A program made the position numbers and the translations under genes. The notes under the pieces were generated by a model. That model made no database searches. It was not told the origin of the DNA and saw only the letters and a program-made list of their open reading frames with translations. From Psilocybe azurescens (lineage: Eukaryota; Basidiomycota; Agaricomycetes; Agaricales; Agrocybaceae), in assembly GCA_023853785.1 (NCBI GenBank), contig JAJIRX010000946.1, positions 1 to 41,657 of the forward strand: a stretch of DNA of 41,657 nucleotides, in the 5' to 3' direction. Positions 23,530 to 35,294 of the stretch are shown piece by piece (positions within the stretch are counted from its first letter, which is position 1; every line of letters starts with the position of its first letter).

Positions 23530-24639
23530 CTAGGCCTCAGTGATCTTGACTTCGCCGGTTCCTGGGTCAATAGACACAATCCACTCGGTGAACGAAGGGA
23601 GAGCAATGAGATTCTTCTCAAACAAGAGAGGAGATTCGACATCTCCCCTGAGCAATTCGGTGGCTACAGTTGATGCGTCAGCTGGGTACTGTGTGCATGA
23701 GGCCGCTTGTGTCATACCTTTGTAGCCGCTGACCGCATAGATCTGCAATTTAGGGGTGAGCTGAACAGACAGCGTGCTTTTGTTACTAGTTCATCATAAA
23801 GCGAAAGGTGATCAGTTGGGAAGTCAAGTCAAGGAAAGAAAAGAAAAGACACAGGAAAACGTACGCTATATTGTTCCATACGAGAGCAGGCTCGATTTTG
23901 GTACCGGCATCGTTAAAGTATCCCTGGAAAAACATGTCAGCCAGAATGAGAGCGATCAATGGATCATATGGAATCATACGATTCCCATGTTGGCCGGGCG
24001 CCCGGTATCATTGAGTGCTTGCATGACACCAGGAGTACCAACGACAGCAGGGGTGAAGTATTGTCCGTTCCCATTCGCATTGTTCTTCAGTGCGACTTTT
24101 GCCAGTCTTCGAGTTGATTCACGGTGAGCCATATATTAGGATATGCTTAGAGCGATTGAGCACTTACCTGGCAGCTCTGCGCGTTGGAGGCTGCGACACG
24201 GTTGCCGGCCTTGATCTGAGGGACAAAAATCCGGTGTCGGCAGTGTACTCAACATCGGCTGAGCTAATACCAGTGGCGCTGAAAGATAAGACCTCTGTCG
24301 GTACATCATGAATGAGACGAGCTGTGAATATAAACACTGTGAACACTCACTCCAGACAACAGGGAACAAGTCGACATATAATTTGCCGACTTTTGGAGGT
24401 CCGAACGTGAGCAAAGGTCGATCTCCTGGCCGAGGTTACTGGAGCTGAACTCAAGGGTCCTAGAGTTGCCAGCGGCGGCAGCGTCAACAAATTTGTTGAG
24501 CTCAAGACTGGTGAGTGCACACAGTACGCATTAGCGAAGGTCATTGGAGATTGTCATGTAAATTTACACACCTTTCGCTCAGCGAGGCTTCGATGGAAGG
24601 GGTATCAGCGACGGCGGTAGAAGCGACGGTAGTGTCCAT
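23530..24639 (-). pseudogene. Family P copy P1 (left arm, palindrome 1)
   Basis: Mirror image of P3 in the other arm, with seven exons and the same GT-AG introns. The start codon is ATG at 24639, with a TATA box at 24709-24703, and the stop is TAG at 23530-23532. The frame is interrupted in exon 2 (CTTTG where one more base restores the family reading) and exon 3 (a T5 run). It is also broken in exon 4, where one T and one C are missing relative to P3 (near 24095). The final exon is intact here and reads FEKNLIALPSFTEW and the terminal VKITEA. Since all breaks lie in short homopolymers, this could be a working gene with base-calling errors. Confidence 0.75.
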
Positions 24640-24702
24640 GCTGAATGATTCGATATGAAAATGTGCTATTGAGATGGTGATAGTGACTCAGAGATTTGGC
24701 CA

Positions 24703-24709
24703 TTTTATA
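24703..24709 (-). promoter_or_regulatory. TATA box of P1
   Basis: TATAAAA on the minus strand, 64 bases before the start codon, at the same distance as in P3 because the arms are identical here. Confidence 0.7.
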
Positions 24710-25328
24710 GGCAGTCAGCACATCGCGGGCAGCAATTGCAAGTCCCATGTATAATTTTAGATGTCAAGATTGAGGCTGATCTAAAGTCGAGTCTCCCTCT
24801 GTCATTCCAGACGTGCTCCATGGACTCAATTGAAAACAGTCCAGGCAAATAAATTCTAGTATCTTCCATTTCATGCTCCACAAATCTAGTACAAAACGCC
24901 TGATACAAACACGCCAACATTCTCACTGGTGTCATCACGCTGTGCTTTAGAGATAACGAGACTGGTACTGTTGACGCTTTCACCCCGGAAAAAACATAGG
25001 AATCATCGATATCAACGAACACCGTATAGAAATACTTGGCATACACTAGCAATATCCTTGCCGAGGTACCAGAGCTTGTGTGATACGCCCACGCTGCTTT
25101 TAATAATCATCTCTTCTATGATCGGAATACAAATCCAACGGGGATTTTCGAACACCTGAGGCAAACAAAGTCTCGTACCTGTGGCAGTCGCAGTCGTCCT
25201 AACATGCAATATCGGCACGTGATGATAAGTATCAATATCATGTTTTCGGCCACGGACCTGGTCTCTCATGCTAAATTAAGGGTCAATTTTGTCTGTCATA
25301 TCCAAATGCCTGACATAAACCAATTCTA

Positions 25329-25571
25329 ATGATCTCATGGATTAAAAACGAAGAACTCCGAGTCAGCCGTATCGGAATTCTTGGAAAGCTACACCATGAC
25401 CGACTCCGCGGGACAGAGATGGGTCTAAACTACTTCAAAATGGAGCGGCCATTGCAGTCGCCGCAGTTTATTCCGGCGATAACTGTGTGGATTTCGCATT
25501 TCATAGTTCAGGTTCGAATTCATTCCGTGTGTCATGGAATGATGTTGATGTTCTAAACATCAGATCTCGTC
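25329..25571 (+). pseudogene. Decayed family P fragment, inner left arm of palindrome 1
   Basis: One frame reads CVDFAFHSSGSNSFRVSWND before a possible donor at about 25571. The pattern (F/L)(H/Y)SxxGSxxxxxxxWxxV resembles the GLYSDAGT...CWKNV exon of P0. It points away from P1, so the two lie head to head. No complete gene can be assembled, and the homology is inferred from one exon only. Confidence 0.45.
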
Positions 25572-26128
25572 AAGGTGGGAGGAGTATATGTCATAGGTGC
25601 TTTATTTTACTATCGGAATGACCCTGTCCAATATCATATCCTTCAAACCTAACAAAAGAAGTTCCTTGTTAATTCAGCTTTCTCAGATGGCTCAATCTTC
25701 TCAGCTCCTTCATTACATAACAAAGTAATATGTTACTGGTGACAGTCGCAATGAAATTACTACCCAACTTGTCCTTGGTCGCCCCCTGTCATTCGTTCCT
25801 TTAAACTGCCAAATGACTGGTATGTTGACATACACACTGCAGTATCAAGTCATTTGAAGTAACGGTACACGAATCTACCCCTGTTCAATCATCCGCAAGT
25901 TCAACTCGAGATGTACTAATCCTTAAGACTTCTCGATCAACCGGTATAGAGATCCTTGGCAACCCACTCGAGGCCCGATTGAATAAATCAGATGTCTGCC
26001 AACACCATTATAGAAAGGCGTTGGATCATGTGATTTTGCGGGGAAGTAGATATGTCTATAGATGACAGCTACTCTACATTACAAGATCCTAAGTGGAGTA
26101 TTTATTCGCCTCAGTAATGCTGACCCTC

Positions 26129-26135
26129 TATAAAA
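26129..26135 (+). promoter_or_regulatory. TATA box of P2
   Basis: TATAAAA 42 bases upstream of the P2 start codon, closer than in the arm copies (64 to 65 bases). Confidence 0.65.
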
Positions 26136-26177
26136 TGAACGAGATGGTAAATGAAAATGAGATTTAAAATTTTCAAC

Positions 26178-27381
26178 ATGTCCGGCTGCGTTACCAATGA
26201 TACCTCAGTGACTACGAAGTGAGCGCGATATGAACTCATGCCTGATGATCTTCCCATCCATTGCTGACGTATATAGCATTGATACCAGCCCTCCGATCAA
26301 TCAATTTGTGGATGCTGCCTCTTTCATTAAATTCAGAAGTCTTGACTTTATGACCAATAATCTCGGCGACGACATTGACCTTGTGCTTTTGTTCGAACCT
26401 CCGACAGTCGGAAAATTATACGTTGACGTGTTCCCTGTCTGCTGGAGTAAGTATGTTTGAGTGAGTTATAGTATATATATGGGAAATCGGCTCATTTTAT
26501 AATGTGTGGCAGGGGTTCTCTCATTCAGCGCTATTGGTATTGGCTTGGCCACCGTTGAGTACACTGGAGATTCTGGTTTTGTGATCCCGGAGGTGGAGTT
26601 GTCTGGGAGCCACATCGTCGCCTCTAATGCTCAACATTGCGAGGTAAGCAATCATCATGACTTGTTGGCACCACAACTTAATATCCTTTCAAACTCACCA
26701 TGACTTACGCCAAGATTGGGCAAAAGTGCACACTCAAAACAAATGCAAATGGGAACGTAAACTACCTCACCCCTGCCATTGATAGTGCGAGTTCAAATGT
26801 CATGCAATGTCTCAATGGAACCGAGCGTCGGGCCAGAATTGGAGCCGTACGTCGGGCACACCTCGATTCGATTATCACAACCTTATATAGCTAACGACGC
26901 GTTATGCATGTGATGGCAGGGCTATTTTAACAGATCAGGTACCAAGATAGAACCCGTTGTCCTATGGGACGGTATCGCGTACGTTGTTCGTATTCTTTTC
27001 AATTACATGATTGCTGAGTATTTGCGTTTGTATCTTCAAATAATAGTAAAGGCAGTATGCTCTCTATTAAACCCTCCAGTGTGTTGAAGATATATGCGGT
27101 CAGTGGTTACCAAGGTACAATTTGAATTCAAAACAACCTCGTGCATGCCATTACCCACAACTAATGGATAATGCGTGACTCAATCTAGCCACCGAAGTGA
27201 TTAGGAACATCATCGTCTCGCCTCCATTATTTGAAAAAATGTTCTTGCTCTCCGTTCGCATACCAACTGGAATGTTTTTATAGATCCTGGAAGTGGCCAA
27301 GTCCAGATTGTGGAAGCATCACTATTTCACTTGAACTCTTTCGACGCGTCAGTTCATCGACGTCATCGAACCTGCGCCTGA
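26178..27381 (+). CDS. Family P copy P2 (spacer of palindrome 1)
   Basis: A diverged family member lying in the unique spacer between the arms. Exons are 26178-26218, 26277-26446, 26513-26643, 26715-26846, 26920-26978, 27047-27114 and 27189-27381, all joined by GT-AG introns at positions shared with P0 and P3. Motifs are FVDAASFIKFRSLDF, LGDDIDLVLLFEPP, LYVDVFPVCW, SFSAIGIG, GFVIPE, IGQKCTLKTNANGN, GYFNRSGTKIEP, LKIYAVSGY and, in the last exon, SPPLFEK. The exons sum to 794 bases, one short of 795. The missing base lies in the A6 run at 27234-27239, where A7 restores the family reading through to TGA at 27379-27381. The predicted product is about 264 residues and soluble. The function is unknown. 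Confidence 0.72.
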
Positions 27382-27854
27382 CTGATCATCTTTTGGTTTT
27401 GACAATGCGTTCGTTGTTCAAAATGTCGTAGTTCACTGGGTCTATCTGGTATGATGGGCGAAATGGTGAAAAATTGCTACCATACAAATATCTTCGGAAT
27501 GTCAAATTCTTGTGCTACCTGCGGAGTATCTGAGACTGTTTACCACCCAATAGTACTACCGTATATTAAAAATTACTGTCGAGATGCCCCCAAAGGAAGG
27601 GCTCGAATGATTACGATGGAATATAACTTAAAACGAGTTATTTTGCAATTTCTCCCAGGATTGAGGAAGGCAATGCATTACAGAACTAGCGCAGAACTTC
27701 TGCAAAAATTCCCGGGACTAAATATAATACCCCTCACGGACTATGCACTGTTCCTGACCACACGCAAGTTTGAATACTCCTGGCACTTTGATAAATCTTG
27801 TTTGTACTACTTAGTATAATGCAACCGCGAAAGATCCGAGTCAGTGAAGGTACT
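27382..27854. other. Right part of palindrome 1 spacer
   Basis: A 122-codon plus-strand frame (27451-27819) lies here but has no recognisable motif. The homologous segment in unit B (about 35400-35720) does not preserve the frame, so it is probably not a gene. Confidence 0.45.
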
Positions 27855-27985
27855 GAGAAGATTGAGCCATCTGAGAAAGCTGAATTAACAAGGAACTTCT
27901 TTTGTTAGGTTTGAAGGATATGATATTGGACAGGGTCATTCCGATAGTAAAATAAAGCACCTATGACATATACTCCTCCCACCTT

Positions 27986-28228
27986 GACGAGATCTGATGT
28001 TTAGAACATCAACATCATTCCATGACACACGGAATGAATTCGAACCTGAACTATGAAATGCGAAATCCACACAGTTATCGCCGGAATAAACTGCGGCGAC
28101 TGCAATGGCCGCTCCATTTTGAAGTAGTTTAGACCCATCTCTGTCCCGCGGAGTCGGTCATGGTGTAGCTTTCCAAGAATTCCGATACGGCTGACTCGGA
28201 GTTCTTCGTTTTTAATCCATGAGATCAT
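27986..28228 (-). pseudogene. Decayed family P fragment, inner right arm of palindrome 1
   Basis: Mirror copy of 25329-25571, base for base by eye. The same single-exon resemblance to the P0 GLYSDAGT exon applies, with the same uncertainty. Confidence 0.45.
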
Positions 28229-28847
28229 TAGAATTGGTTTATGTCAGGCATTTGGATATGACAGACAAAATTGACCCTTAATTTAGCATGAGAGACCAGG
28301 TCCGTGGCCGAAAACATGATATTGATACTTATCATCACGTGCCGATATTGCATGTTAGGACGACTGCGACTGCCACAGGTACGAGACTTTGTTTGCCTCA
28401 GGTGTTCGAAAATCCCCGTTGGATTTGTATTCCGATCATAGAAGAGATGATTATTAAAAGCAGCGTGGGCGTATCACACAAGCTCTGGTACCTCGGCAAG
28501 GATATTGCTAGTGTATGCCAAGTATTTCTATACGGTGTTCGTTGATATCGATGATTCCTATGTTTTTTCCGGGGTGAAAGCGTCAACAGTACCAGTCTCG
28601 TTATCTCTAAAGCACAGCGTGATGACACCAGTGAGAATGTTGGCGTGTTTGTATCAGGCGTTTTGTACTAGATTTGTGGAGCATGAAATGGAAGATACTA
28701 GAATTTATTTGCCTGGACTGTTTTCAATTGAGTCCATGGAGCACGTCTGGAATGACAGAGGGAGACTCGACTTTAGATCAGCCTCAATCTTGACATCTAA
28801 AATTATACATGGGACTTGCAATTGCTGCCCGCGATGTGCTGACTGCC

Positions 28848-28854
28848 TATAAAA
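28848..28854 (+). promoter_or_regulatory. TATA box of P3
   Basis: TATAAAA 63 to 64 bases upstream of the P3 start codon, followed by the conserved leader word CACATTTTCATATC also seen before P6. Confidence 0.7.
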
Positions 28855-28917
28855 TGGCCAAATCTCTGAGTCACTATCACCATCTCAATAGCACATTTTC
28901 ATATCGAATCATTCAGC

Positions 28918-30028
28918 ATGGACACTACCGTCGCTTCTACCGCCGTCGCTGATACCCCTTCCATCGAAGCCTCGCTGAGCGAAAGGTGTGTAAATTTACA
29001 TGACAATCTCCAATGACCTTCGCTAATGCGTACTGTGTGCACTCACCAGTCTTGAGCTCAACAAATTTGTTGACGCTGCCGCCGCTGGCAACTCTAGGAC
29101 CCTTGAGTTCAGCTCCAGTAACCTCGGCCAGGAGATCGACCTTTGCTCACGTTCGGACCTCCAAAAGTCGGCAAATTATATGTCGACTTGTTCCCTGTTG
29201 TCTGGAGTGAGTGTTCACAGTGTTTATATTCACAGCTCGTCTCATTCATGATGTACCGACAGAGGTCTTATCTTTCAGCGCCACTGGTATTAGCTCAGCC
29301 GATGTTGAGTACACTGCCGACACCGGATTTTTGTCCCTCAGATCAAGGCCGGCAACCGTGTCGCAGCCTCCAACGCGCAGAGCTGCCAGGTAAGTGCTCA
29401 ATCGCTCTAAGCATATCCTAATATATGGCTCACCGTGAATCAACTCGAAGACTGGGCAAAAAGTCGCACTGAAGAACAATGCGAATGGGAACGGACAATA
29501 CTTCACCCCTGCTGTCGTTGGTACTCCTGGTGTCATGCAAGCACTCAATGATACCGGGCGCCCGGCCAACATGGGAATCGTATGATTCCATATGATCCAT
29601 TGATCGCTCTCATTCTGGCTGACATGTTTTTCCAGGGATACTTTAACGATGCCGGTACCAAAATCGAGCCTGCTCTCGTATGGAACAATATAGCGTACGT
29701 TTTCCTGTGTCTTTTCTTTTCTTTCCTTGACTTGACTTCCCAACTGATCACCTTTCGCTTTATGATGAACTAGTAACAAAAGCACGCTGTCTGTTCAGCT
29801 CACCCCTAAATTGCAGATCTATGCGGTCAGCGGCTACAAAGGTATGACACAAGCGGCCTCATGCACACAGTACCCAGCTGACGCATCAACTGTAGCCACC
29901 GAATTGCTCAGGGAGATGTCGAATCTCCTCTCTTGTTTGAGAAGAATCTCATTGCTCTCCCTTCGTTCACCGAGTGGATTGTGTCTATTGACCCAGGAAC
30001 CGGCGAAGTCAAGATCACTGAGGCCTAG
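28918..30028 (+). pseudogene. Family P copy P3 (right arm, palindrome 1)
   Basis: Seven exons: 28918-28985, 29050-29206, 29263-29389, 29451-29579, 29636-29694, 29774-29841 and 29896-30028, with GT-AG introns. Readable motifs are ELNKFVDAAAAGNSRTLEF, LGQEIDL, VGKLYVDLFPVVW (shifted frame), SFSATGISSADVEYTADTGF, GQKVALKNNANGNGQYFTPA, GYFNDAGTKIEP, LQIYAVSGYK and the stop TAG after VKITEA. The frame breaks at about 29141 (T3) and 29330 (T5), shared by all four arm copies, and at about 29911 (G3 where the mirror copy P1 has G4). Adding one base at each gives 744 bases, a whole number of codons (247 aa). It is therefore either a young pseudogene or an intact gene with homopolymer errors. The function is unknown. 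Confidence 0.75.
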
Positions 30029-30236
30029 TCATCGAACTCTGTCGACACTCGCTGCGAAAGTCGTTAAATGTAGTGTATCTGATCGTTTTTTGGACAATTT
30101 ATGATCTATGTTCAATGCCATCTCTACTTTTCTGAACTTTAAGCTGCTCCTCAAATGTGTTTTCAATACGTTCGGTGTTCAACGTTACTTGAAATTTTCA
30201 GTCACACTTCGGCCGGTATATACCTAATCTTCTCAC

Positions 30237-30793
30237 CGAGTTTTTAATGGGTGCGAAGGGAGTGGACTTTACATCAGTCTCAACCCTTGACGCCTAGAAT
30301 ATACATGGGACATGTACTATTGAAACTTAACTTATGCGACATTTCAGGCAGCTCATCTTCATTCTCGATGATTCTATAAAAATCTTTGATATCGTGGCCC
30401 TGTAAGTACATTCTAAGGAAAGGGAAGACCAATTAAGGAGTATATAATTGTGGACCTACTCCAACAAAATCTATTCAAGCCCAAAAGTACTTAGCTATGT
30501 TTTCAAAACTCAGCCCCACTAGATGTTCTGTAGTAGGTATAAAAGTTCGAAGCATAAGCGGCGTATCATCTCGACAGGGGTGATGGCGGAACGCAGTCCG
30601 TGCGCACTCCACGTGGCGTTTGCAACATGACATCATCGTGGCCTGCCGATCATTCAAAAAGTAACTCAACTCCTTCAATTCTAAAACCTGGCTCGCCTTC
30701 CTCCAAAGACGCCCCAGATGTGTCCGCCGGCACAATAATAACATCTATGGACTTTACAACAGACCAGAAAATTAGTACCCAGATGCGACGACC
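30237..30793. other. Remnant of another family P promoter, then start of unit B
   Basis: From about 30250 to 30400 the sequence resembles the DNA upstream of P3 (GGACTTTACATCAG-like, AATATACATGGGAC, then CTATAAAAATC). This suggests the 5' flank of a lost family P copy in tandem. No coding exon follows. From about 30550 the sequence matches 21100 onward, marking the start of unit B. Confidence 0.5.
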
Positions 30794-32830
30794 ATGACGA
30801 ATACTACAGTGACTACCACAACCAGAGTCATCTTCTGTCAAACGAAGACCCGGAGAGGACAGAGGACGAGCGAGAAGGGTGAACTTGGGTGAATTGACCA
30901 GAACTAAATTACGGTATGTGTGTGCTATGCGCGAGTTTATATACGAGCAGGTCACGCTGTGTTAGAGTAGATCGGGACAGCTACTCTAACATCTTCCCCC
31001 TCCTAACACGGGCATATACGCGATTGTCGTTATCCAGACAATCGTCATTGAAAGCCTCCGTGATGATGTATCGCCTACGATGGACTCCCTGCGCAGCGCC
31101 ACTCTTACCAATCACACTAGTCCCCAGTGCTCAATTTGCTCTGACAAAACAATGCACTTCTTCCTCTCCCCGCCGACTACATCCCCGCAATTCGTGCAGC
31201 GAGCCACGTTCGTGCAAGTTGGTATATATTCACGTTATTTGCACAGCACAATGTGACAGATACGACATGTCAGGCGCTTGTGATTGAGCTTTTGATAAGG
31301 CGCGTAAGGGGAGGGGTTCAGCGAGTAGGAGGTGAGAGAGGGGAATACAGATAAGGAGCATAATATTGCGTAGTGGAATTCGAATGGGGCGCAGGAGTAC
31401 ACACCTGGTCCAGAGGTCGTTTCTGCAGCTTCTCTATCTACTCATCTTACCCTCCCCTCCTATTCCTTCACCGAATCACACACGGCCGTATATCTTCTTC
31501 CCCACCGCATGGCTTGCCGCACTCAAAGACCTCGTTGTGTTAAACATACCTTCCAGCAAGACGTGGATGTGGCTGCGCATCACGAGAGCCCGGCTCCCGC
31601 ATCTTTTCCTGCCAGCTGGCTAGACCAACTCGGATTGCAGTCAACAAATCCAAATCACCAGAGCGAGCATAAGCAAGAGAAGAAGCCCCCTCTCGAGCGT
31701 TATTGACCCCACCACTTCGTGGGCCATTCAGACACATACCGAAGCGCGTCGACATGACTCTGTCATCATAGCTGCCGAGCTGCGTGCAGGACTGACGAGG
31801 ACCGTTCTATCCGATTCAAATTCCAAATCGCAGTTAGAGATCGCACACACGGCATTGGGATTCGCCATGAGTGTTGCAACAATGCAGAACAAGAGCATTG
31901 TGTCAGTGACGTCCTCGCTGGCGATATTTGGTGCGTGTGCCACACAAATGTCTCTCTATGAACTCGATTTTGGGGCCACTCTCACTCATCTCTCTCCTCT
32001 CCTTCCTCTTCCACTATCACCACAAAACCGGAAGTTATCCATCGACCATTGTTCGCTTCAGGATAATCCTTTATCTACTTGTTAGCCCACACATCGAATA
32101 GGGAGGTGGCTCCGTGCAGGTGTTTGAGGGAGGAGGATTGAGAGAGTTTGAGGGGCGATAAAGGGTGGGCGAGTATATATATGGTTGTAGACACGTGTAG
32201 TTCGACGTCCTGTAAGTACCTTAATTCGGACGGGGACAAGCAAGTTCTCTTATTGTAGGAAACAAAGTAAAAGTCCATTTTCGGTACACTGTTCGGTCTC
32301 GTGGCCGCCACCAAAAACAAATAGCCTGGAAATTTAGGCAAGTAGGTGTGTGAAAAATCATCGGCGTTGTCTTGACAAGTACTCGGAGATAAAGCATTTA
32401 GAGAGGGTCGAGATTGGCTGGGTAAAATTGAGCTGAGTCAGGGGTGGGATGGGGCAAAGGACGAGAAGGTGTAAAGTAAACGAGGAATGCGAACAGAAAG
32501 AGAGAGGAGTGTATTTAATGGTGGGAATCACGGTGGCTGATTGGACGCTCATACGAGGACAAGCAATAATTCTGTGCGGTGTCATATTGATTGAGTACTT
32601 TGTCTTATGAAATCAGTAATCGATCTATCGGGACTCTCAAGATCCCGACGGCCATGCCGTAAAGTGTACAATCTGCTTCGAGGTAGCGGCTGTCAATATA
32701 TAATTGGAGTGATTGCCGGATCAAGAGAGTTGGAGTGTCCAGGGAGTATATGGAGCTATGCATATTGAAACATCGGTGAGAAGATCGCATATATATAGTA
32801 TATACCGGTGGAAGTGTGACTGAAGTTTGT
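30550..32830 (+). repeat. Left flank of duplicated unit B, homologous to 21100-23321
   Basis: Direct-orientation counterpart of the unit A flank with the same order of elements. In this unit the palindrome extends outward into this block, from about 31975. Confidence 0.75.
30794..32085 (+). pseudogene. TRI101-like acyltransferase, disrupted (copy 2)
   Basis: Second, more decayed relic of the same acyltransferase as at 21338-22690. Readable pieces are GIYAIVVIQ and ESLRDDVSPTMDSLRSA near 31020-31100, FVQRATFVQVG near 31195, the HXXXD motif as HNVTD near 31250, YIFFPTAWLAALKDL near 31490, WLDQLGLQST near 31640 and a C-terminal MNSILG-like / ELDFG block near 31960. Where copy 1 has a TAA stop before the HXXXD motif, this copy has a glutamine codon, so the two copies broke independently. 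Many frame changes make it non-functional. Confidence 0.75.
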
Positions 32831-33015
32831 AATTAACAGGAATAGATGTTGTTGAACTCGGAATGCACGGTATATGCATTTGCAGAGTAGCTTAAAGTCT
32901 TGGACTGGTGGAGACAGTATTTATCGTATTGGACACAGAACATAAGTTGTACAAAGAAAGATCAGATACACTACATTTAACGACTTTGGCAGCGAATGTC
33001 GAGAGAATTAGGTGA

Positions 33016-34138
33016 CTACGCCTCCGTGATCTTGACTTCACCAGTTCCTGGGTCAATAGACACAGTCCACTCGGTGAACGAAGGGAGAGCGATGAGATTC
33101 TTCTCAAACAAAAGAGGGATTCGATATTGCCCCTGATCAATTCGGTGGCTACAATTCATGCGTCAGCTGAGTACTGGTGTGCACGAGGGTGGTTGTATGC
33201 TTGTATCACACCTTTATAGTCGCTGACCGCATAGATCTTCAATTTAGGGGTGAGTTGAACAGACAGTGTGCTGCTCTTACTGGTTGATCATAATAAAGCG
33301 AAGGTAATTAGTTGGGAAATCAAGTCAAGGAAAGAAAAGAAAGAGGAAAACGTACGCTATATTGTTCCATACGAGAGCAGGCTCGATTTTGGTACCGGCA
33401 TCGTTAAAGAATCCCTGGAAAAATATGAATATGTCAGCCAGGACGAGAGAGATCAATAGACCAAATTGAATCATACGATTCCCATGTTGGCCGGGCGGGC
33501 GGTTCCATTGAGTGCTTGCATGACACCAGGAGTACCAGCGACAGCAGGGTGAAGTATTGTCCGTTACCATTCTCATTCGTCTTGAGTGTGACCTTTTGCC
33601 CAGTCTTCAATTTGATTAACGGTGAGCCATGTATTACGATATACTGTGAGCGAGTGAGCGCTTACCTGGCAGCTCTGCGCGTTGGAGGCCGCGACACGGT
33701 TACCGGCCCTGATCTGAGGGACAAAAATCCGGTGTCTGCAGTGTACTCAACATCGGCTAAGCTGATGCCAGTGGCGCTGAAAGATAAAACCTCTGCCGAG
33801 ACATTATGAAATGAGACGAGTTGTGAATATAAACATTGCGAACACTCACTCCAGACAACAGGGAACAAGTCGACAAATAATTTGCCGACTTTTGGAGGTT
33901 CGAACATGAGCAAAGGTCGATCTCCTGGCCGAGGTTACTGGAGCTGAACTCAAGGGTCCTAGAGTTGCCACCGGCGGCAGCATCAACAAATTTGTTAAGG
34001 TCAAGCGAGCTGGTGGGTGTACACAGCACGTGTTAGCGAAGGTTATGGAGATTATCATGTAAATTTACACATTTCGCTAAGCGAGGCTTCGATAGCAAGG
34101 GTGTCAGCGACGGCGGTGGGAACGGCGGTAGTACTCAT
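33016..34138 (-). pseudogene. Family P copy P4 (left arm, palindrome 2)
   Basis: Mirror of P6 with the same seven-exon layout. The start is ATG at 34138, the TATA box at 34210-34204 and the stop at 33016-33018. It shares the exon 2 and exon 3 one-base lesions with P1, P3 and P6. It also lacks one C near 33546 (coding sense CCC where P6 has CCCC) and one G near 33117 (GGG where P6 has GGGG). Exon 1 encodes a short N-terminus rich in T, A and V. Compared with unit A the first intron donor has moved: two bases of the unit A donor are gone, but an adjacent GTGTAA can replace it, and exon 2 opens with a matching in-frame extension. Confidence 0.72.
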
Positions 34139-34203
34139 GTCGATTGGTTTGGATATGAAAATGTGCGACTGAGATAGTGACAATGGCTCAGACATTTTGA
34201 CCA

Positions 34204-34210
34204 TTTTATA
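34204..34210 (-). promoter_or_regulatory. TATA box of P4
   Basis: TATAAAA on the minus strand, 65 bases before the P4 start codon, mirrored exactly at P6. Confidence 0.7.
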
Positions 34211-34851
34211 GACGGTCAGCACATAGAGGGCAGCAGTTACAAATCCCATGTATAATTTTAGAACTCAAGATTGAGGCTGATCTAAAGTCGAGTCCCTTCT
34301 GTCATTTCAGACGTGCTCCACGGATTCAATTGAAAACGGTCCAGGCAAATAAATTCTCGTATCTTCCATGTCATGTTCCGCAAATCTAGTACAAAACACC
34401 TGATATAAACACGCCACCATTCTCACTGGTGTCATCACGCTGTGCTTTAGAGATAGCGAGACTGGTACTGCTGACACTTCCACCCCAGAAAAATACATAG
34501 GAATTGTCGATATCAATGATCACCGTATCAAAATGCTTGGCAATGTCCGAGCCGAGGCGCCAGAGCTTGTATAATATGCCCACGCATCTTTTAATAATCA
34601 TCTCTTCTATGCTCGGAGTAGAAACTCAATGGGGATTTCAAACACCGGAGGCAAACAAAGTCTCGTACCTGGGACGAGAAAAGAATGTGGCAGTGGCAGT
34701 GGCGGTCGTGCTAGCAAACTCGGAACTGCAATATCCATACGTGATGATTGGTATTAATATCACGTTTTCGGCCATGACCCCCTAGGTCTCTCATGCCAAA
34801 CTAAAGTTCAATTTTGTCTGTCATCCAAATGCCTGACATAAACCAATTCTA

Positions 34852-35294
34852 ATGTTCTCAAGGATAAAAAAAACGAAGAACTCCGAGTCAGCCGTATCGA
34901 AATCCTTGGAGAGCTACACCATGACCGGCTCTACAGGACAAGGATGTAACAACACTAGAGTGGCCATTGCATGTATTCCTGCGATACCTGTGTGGATTTC
35001 GCGCTTTATAGTTCAGGTTCAAATTCATTCCATGTGTCATGGAATGACGTTGATGTGCTAAACATCAGATCTCGTAAAGGTACGAGGAGTATTGGATGCT
35101 CAAATATGTCAGTCGTCTACAAAACAACCTCCTGCATACCATGCCTTCCAGCTGATGGATAATACGTGACATAATCAAACATCATCGTATCACCTCCTTT
35201 ATTTGAAAAGAATATTCTCGTTCTCGGTAGCTACCCGCAGTGAAATATTTCTATAGATCCGGGGAGCAGGCAAGTGCAGATTGTGGAAGCATAG
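34852..35294 (+). pseudogene. Family P remnant P5 (inner left arm into spacer of palindrome 2)
   Basis: One exon reads CVDFALYSSGSNSFHVSWND and stops at a GTACG donor near 35080. A second piece from 35180 reads NIIVSPPLFEKN, IDPGS and VQIVEA, and ends with TAG at 35292-35294, very close to the last exon of P2. About 20 bases covering the splice acceptor and exon start are deleted relative to P2 and to the mirror copy in the right arm. An internal stop follows at about 35240. It is the unit B counterpart of P2 plus the inner-arm fragment of unit A, reduced to a relic. Confidence 0.6.

Larger units (their letters stand above)
23322..25703 (+). repeat. Palindrome 1, left arm
   Basis: This 2.38 kb arm is the near-perfect reverse complement of 27855-30236, and the mirror coordinates sum to 53557-53559 throughout. 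By eye, differences are limited to single-base homopolymer changes (near 24095, and opposite 29911) and a few substitutions within about 25 bases of the outer end. It carries one family P gene (P1) and, head to head with it, a decayed family P fragment near the axis. Confidence 0.95.
27855..30236 (-). repeat. Palindrome 1, right arm
   Basis: Reverse complement of 23322-25703. It is separated from the left arm by a 2.15 kb asymmetric spacer that holds P2. The inner border is sharp (shared CTTCTCAG, then divergence). The outer border falls where the left flank continues toward the acyltransferase relic and the right flank turns into another family P promoter-like remnant. Confidence 0.95.
31975..35178 (+). 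repeat. Palindrome 2, left arm
   Basis: Reverse complement of 35865-39089, with mirror coordinates summing to 71040-71054. From about 32177 to 35178 the match is near-perfect, apart from homopolymer-length changes (near 33120, 33546 and 34868). Outside 32177 it drops abruptly to roughly 85-90 percent with a 12-base indel. The arm carries P4 and the first part of remnant P5. Confidence 0.93.

Noticed and set aside
25012..25269. Open frames in the inner arms (and their mirrors at 28288-28545, 34504-34785 and 36255-36536)
   Set aside because: They are not conserved between unit A and unit B in frame or sequence, and they lie in the shared upstream region of family P genes.
27451..27819. 122-codon open frame in the spacer of palindrome 1
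   Set aside because: The homologous spacer segment in unit B has stops and indels in this frame, and no family motif is visible.
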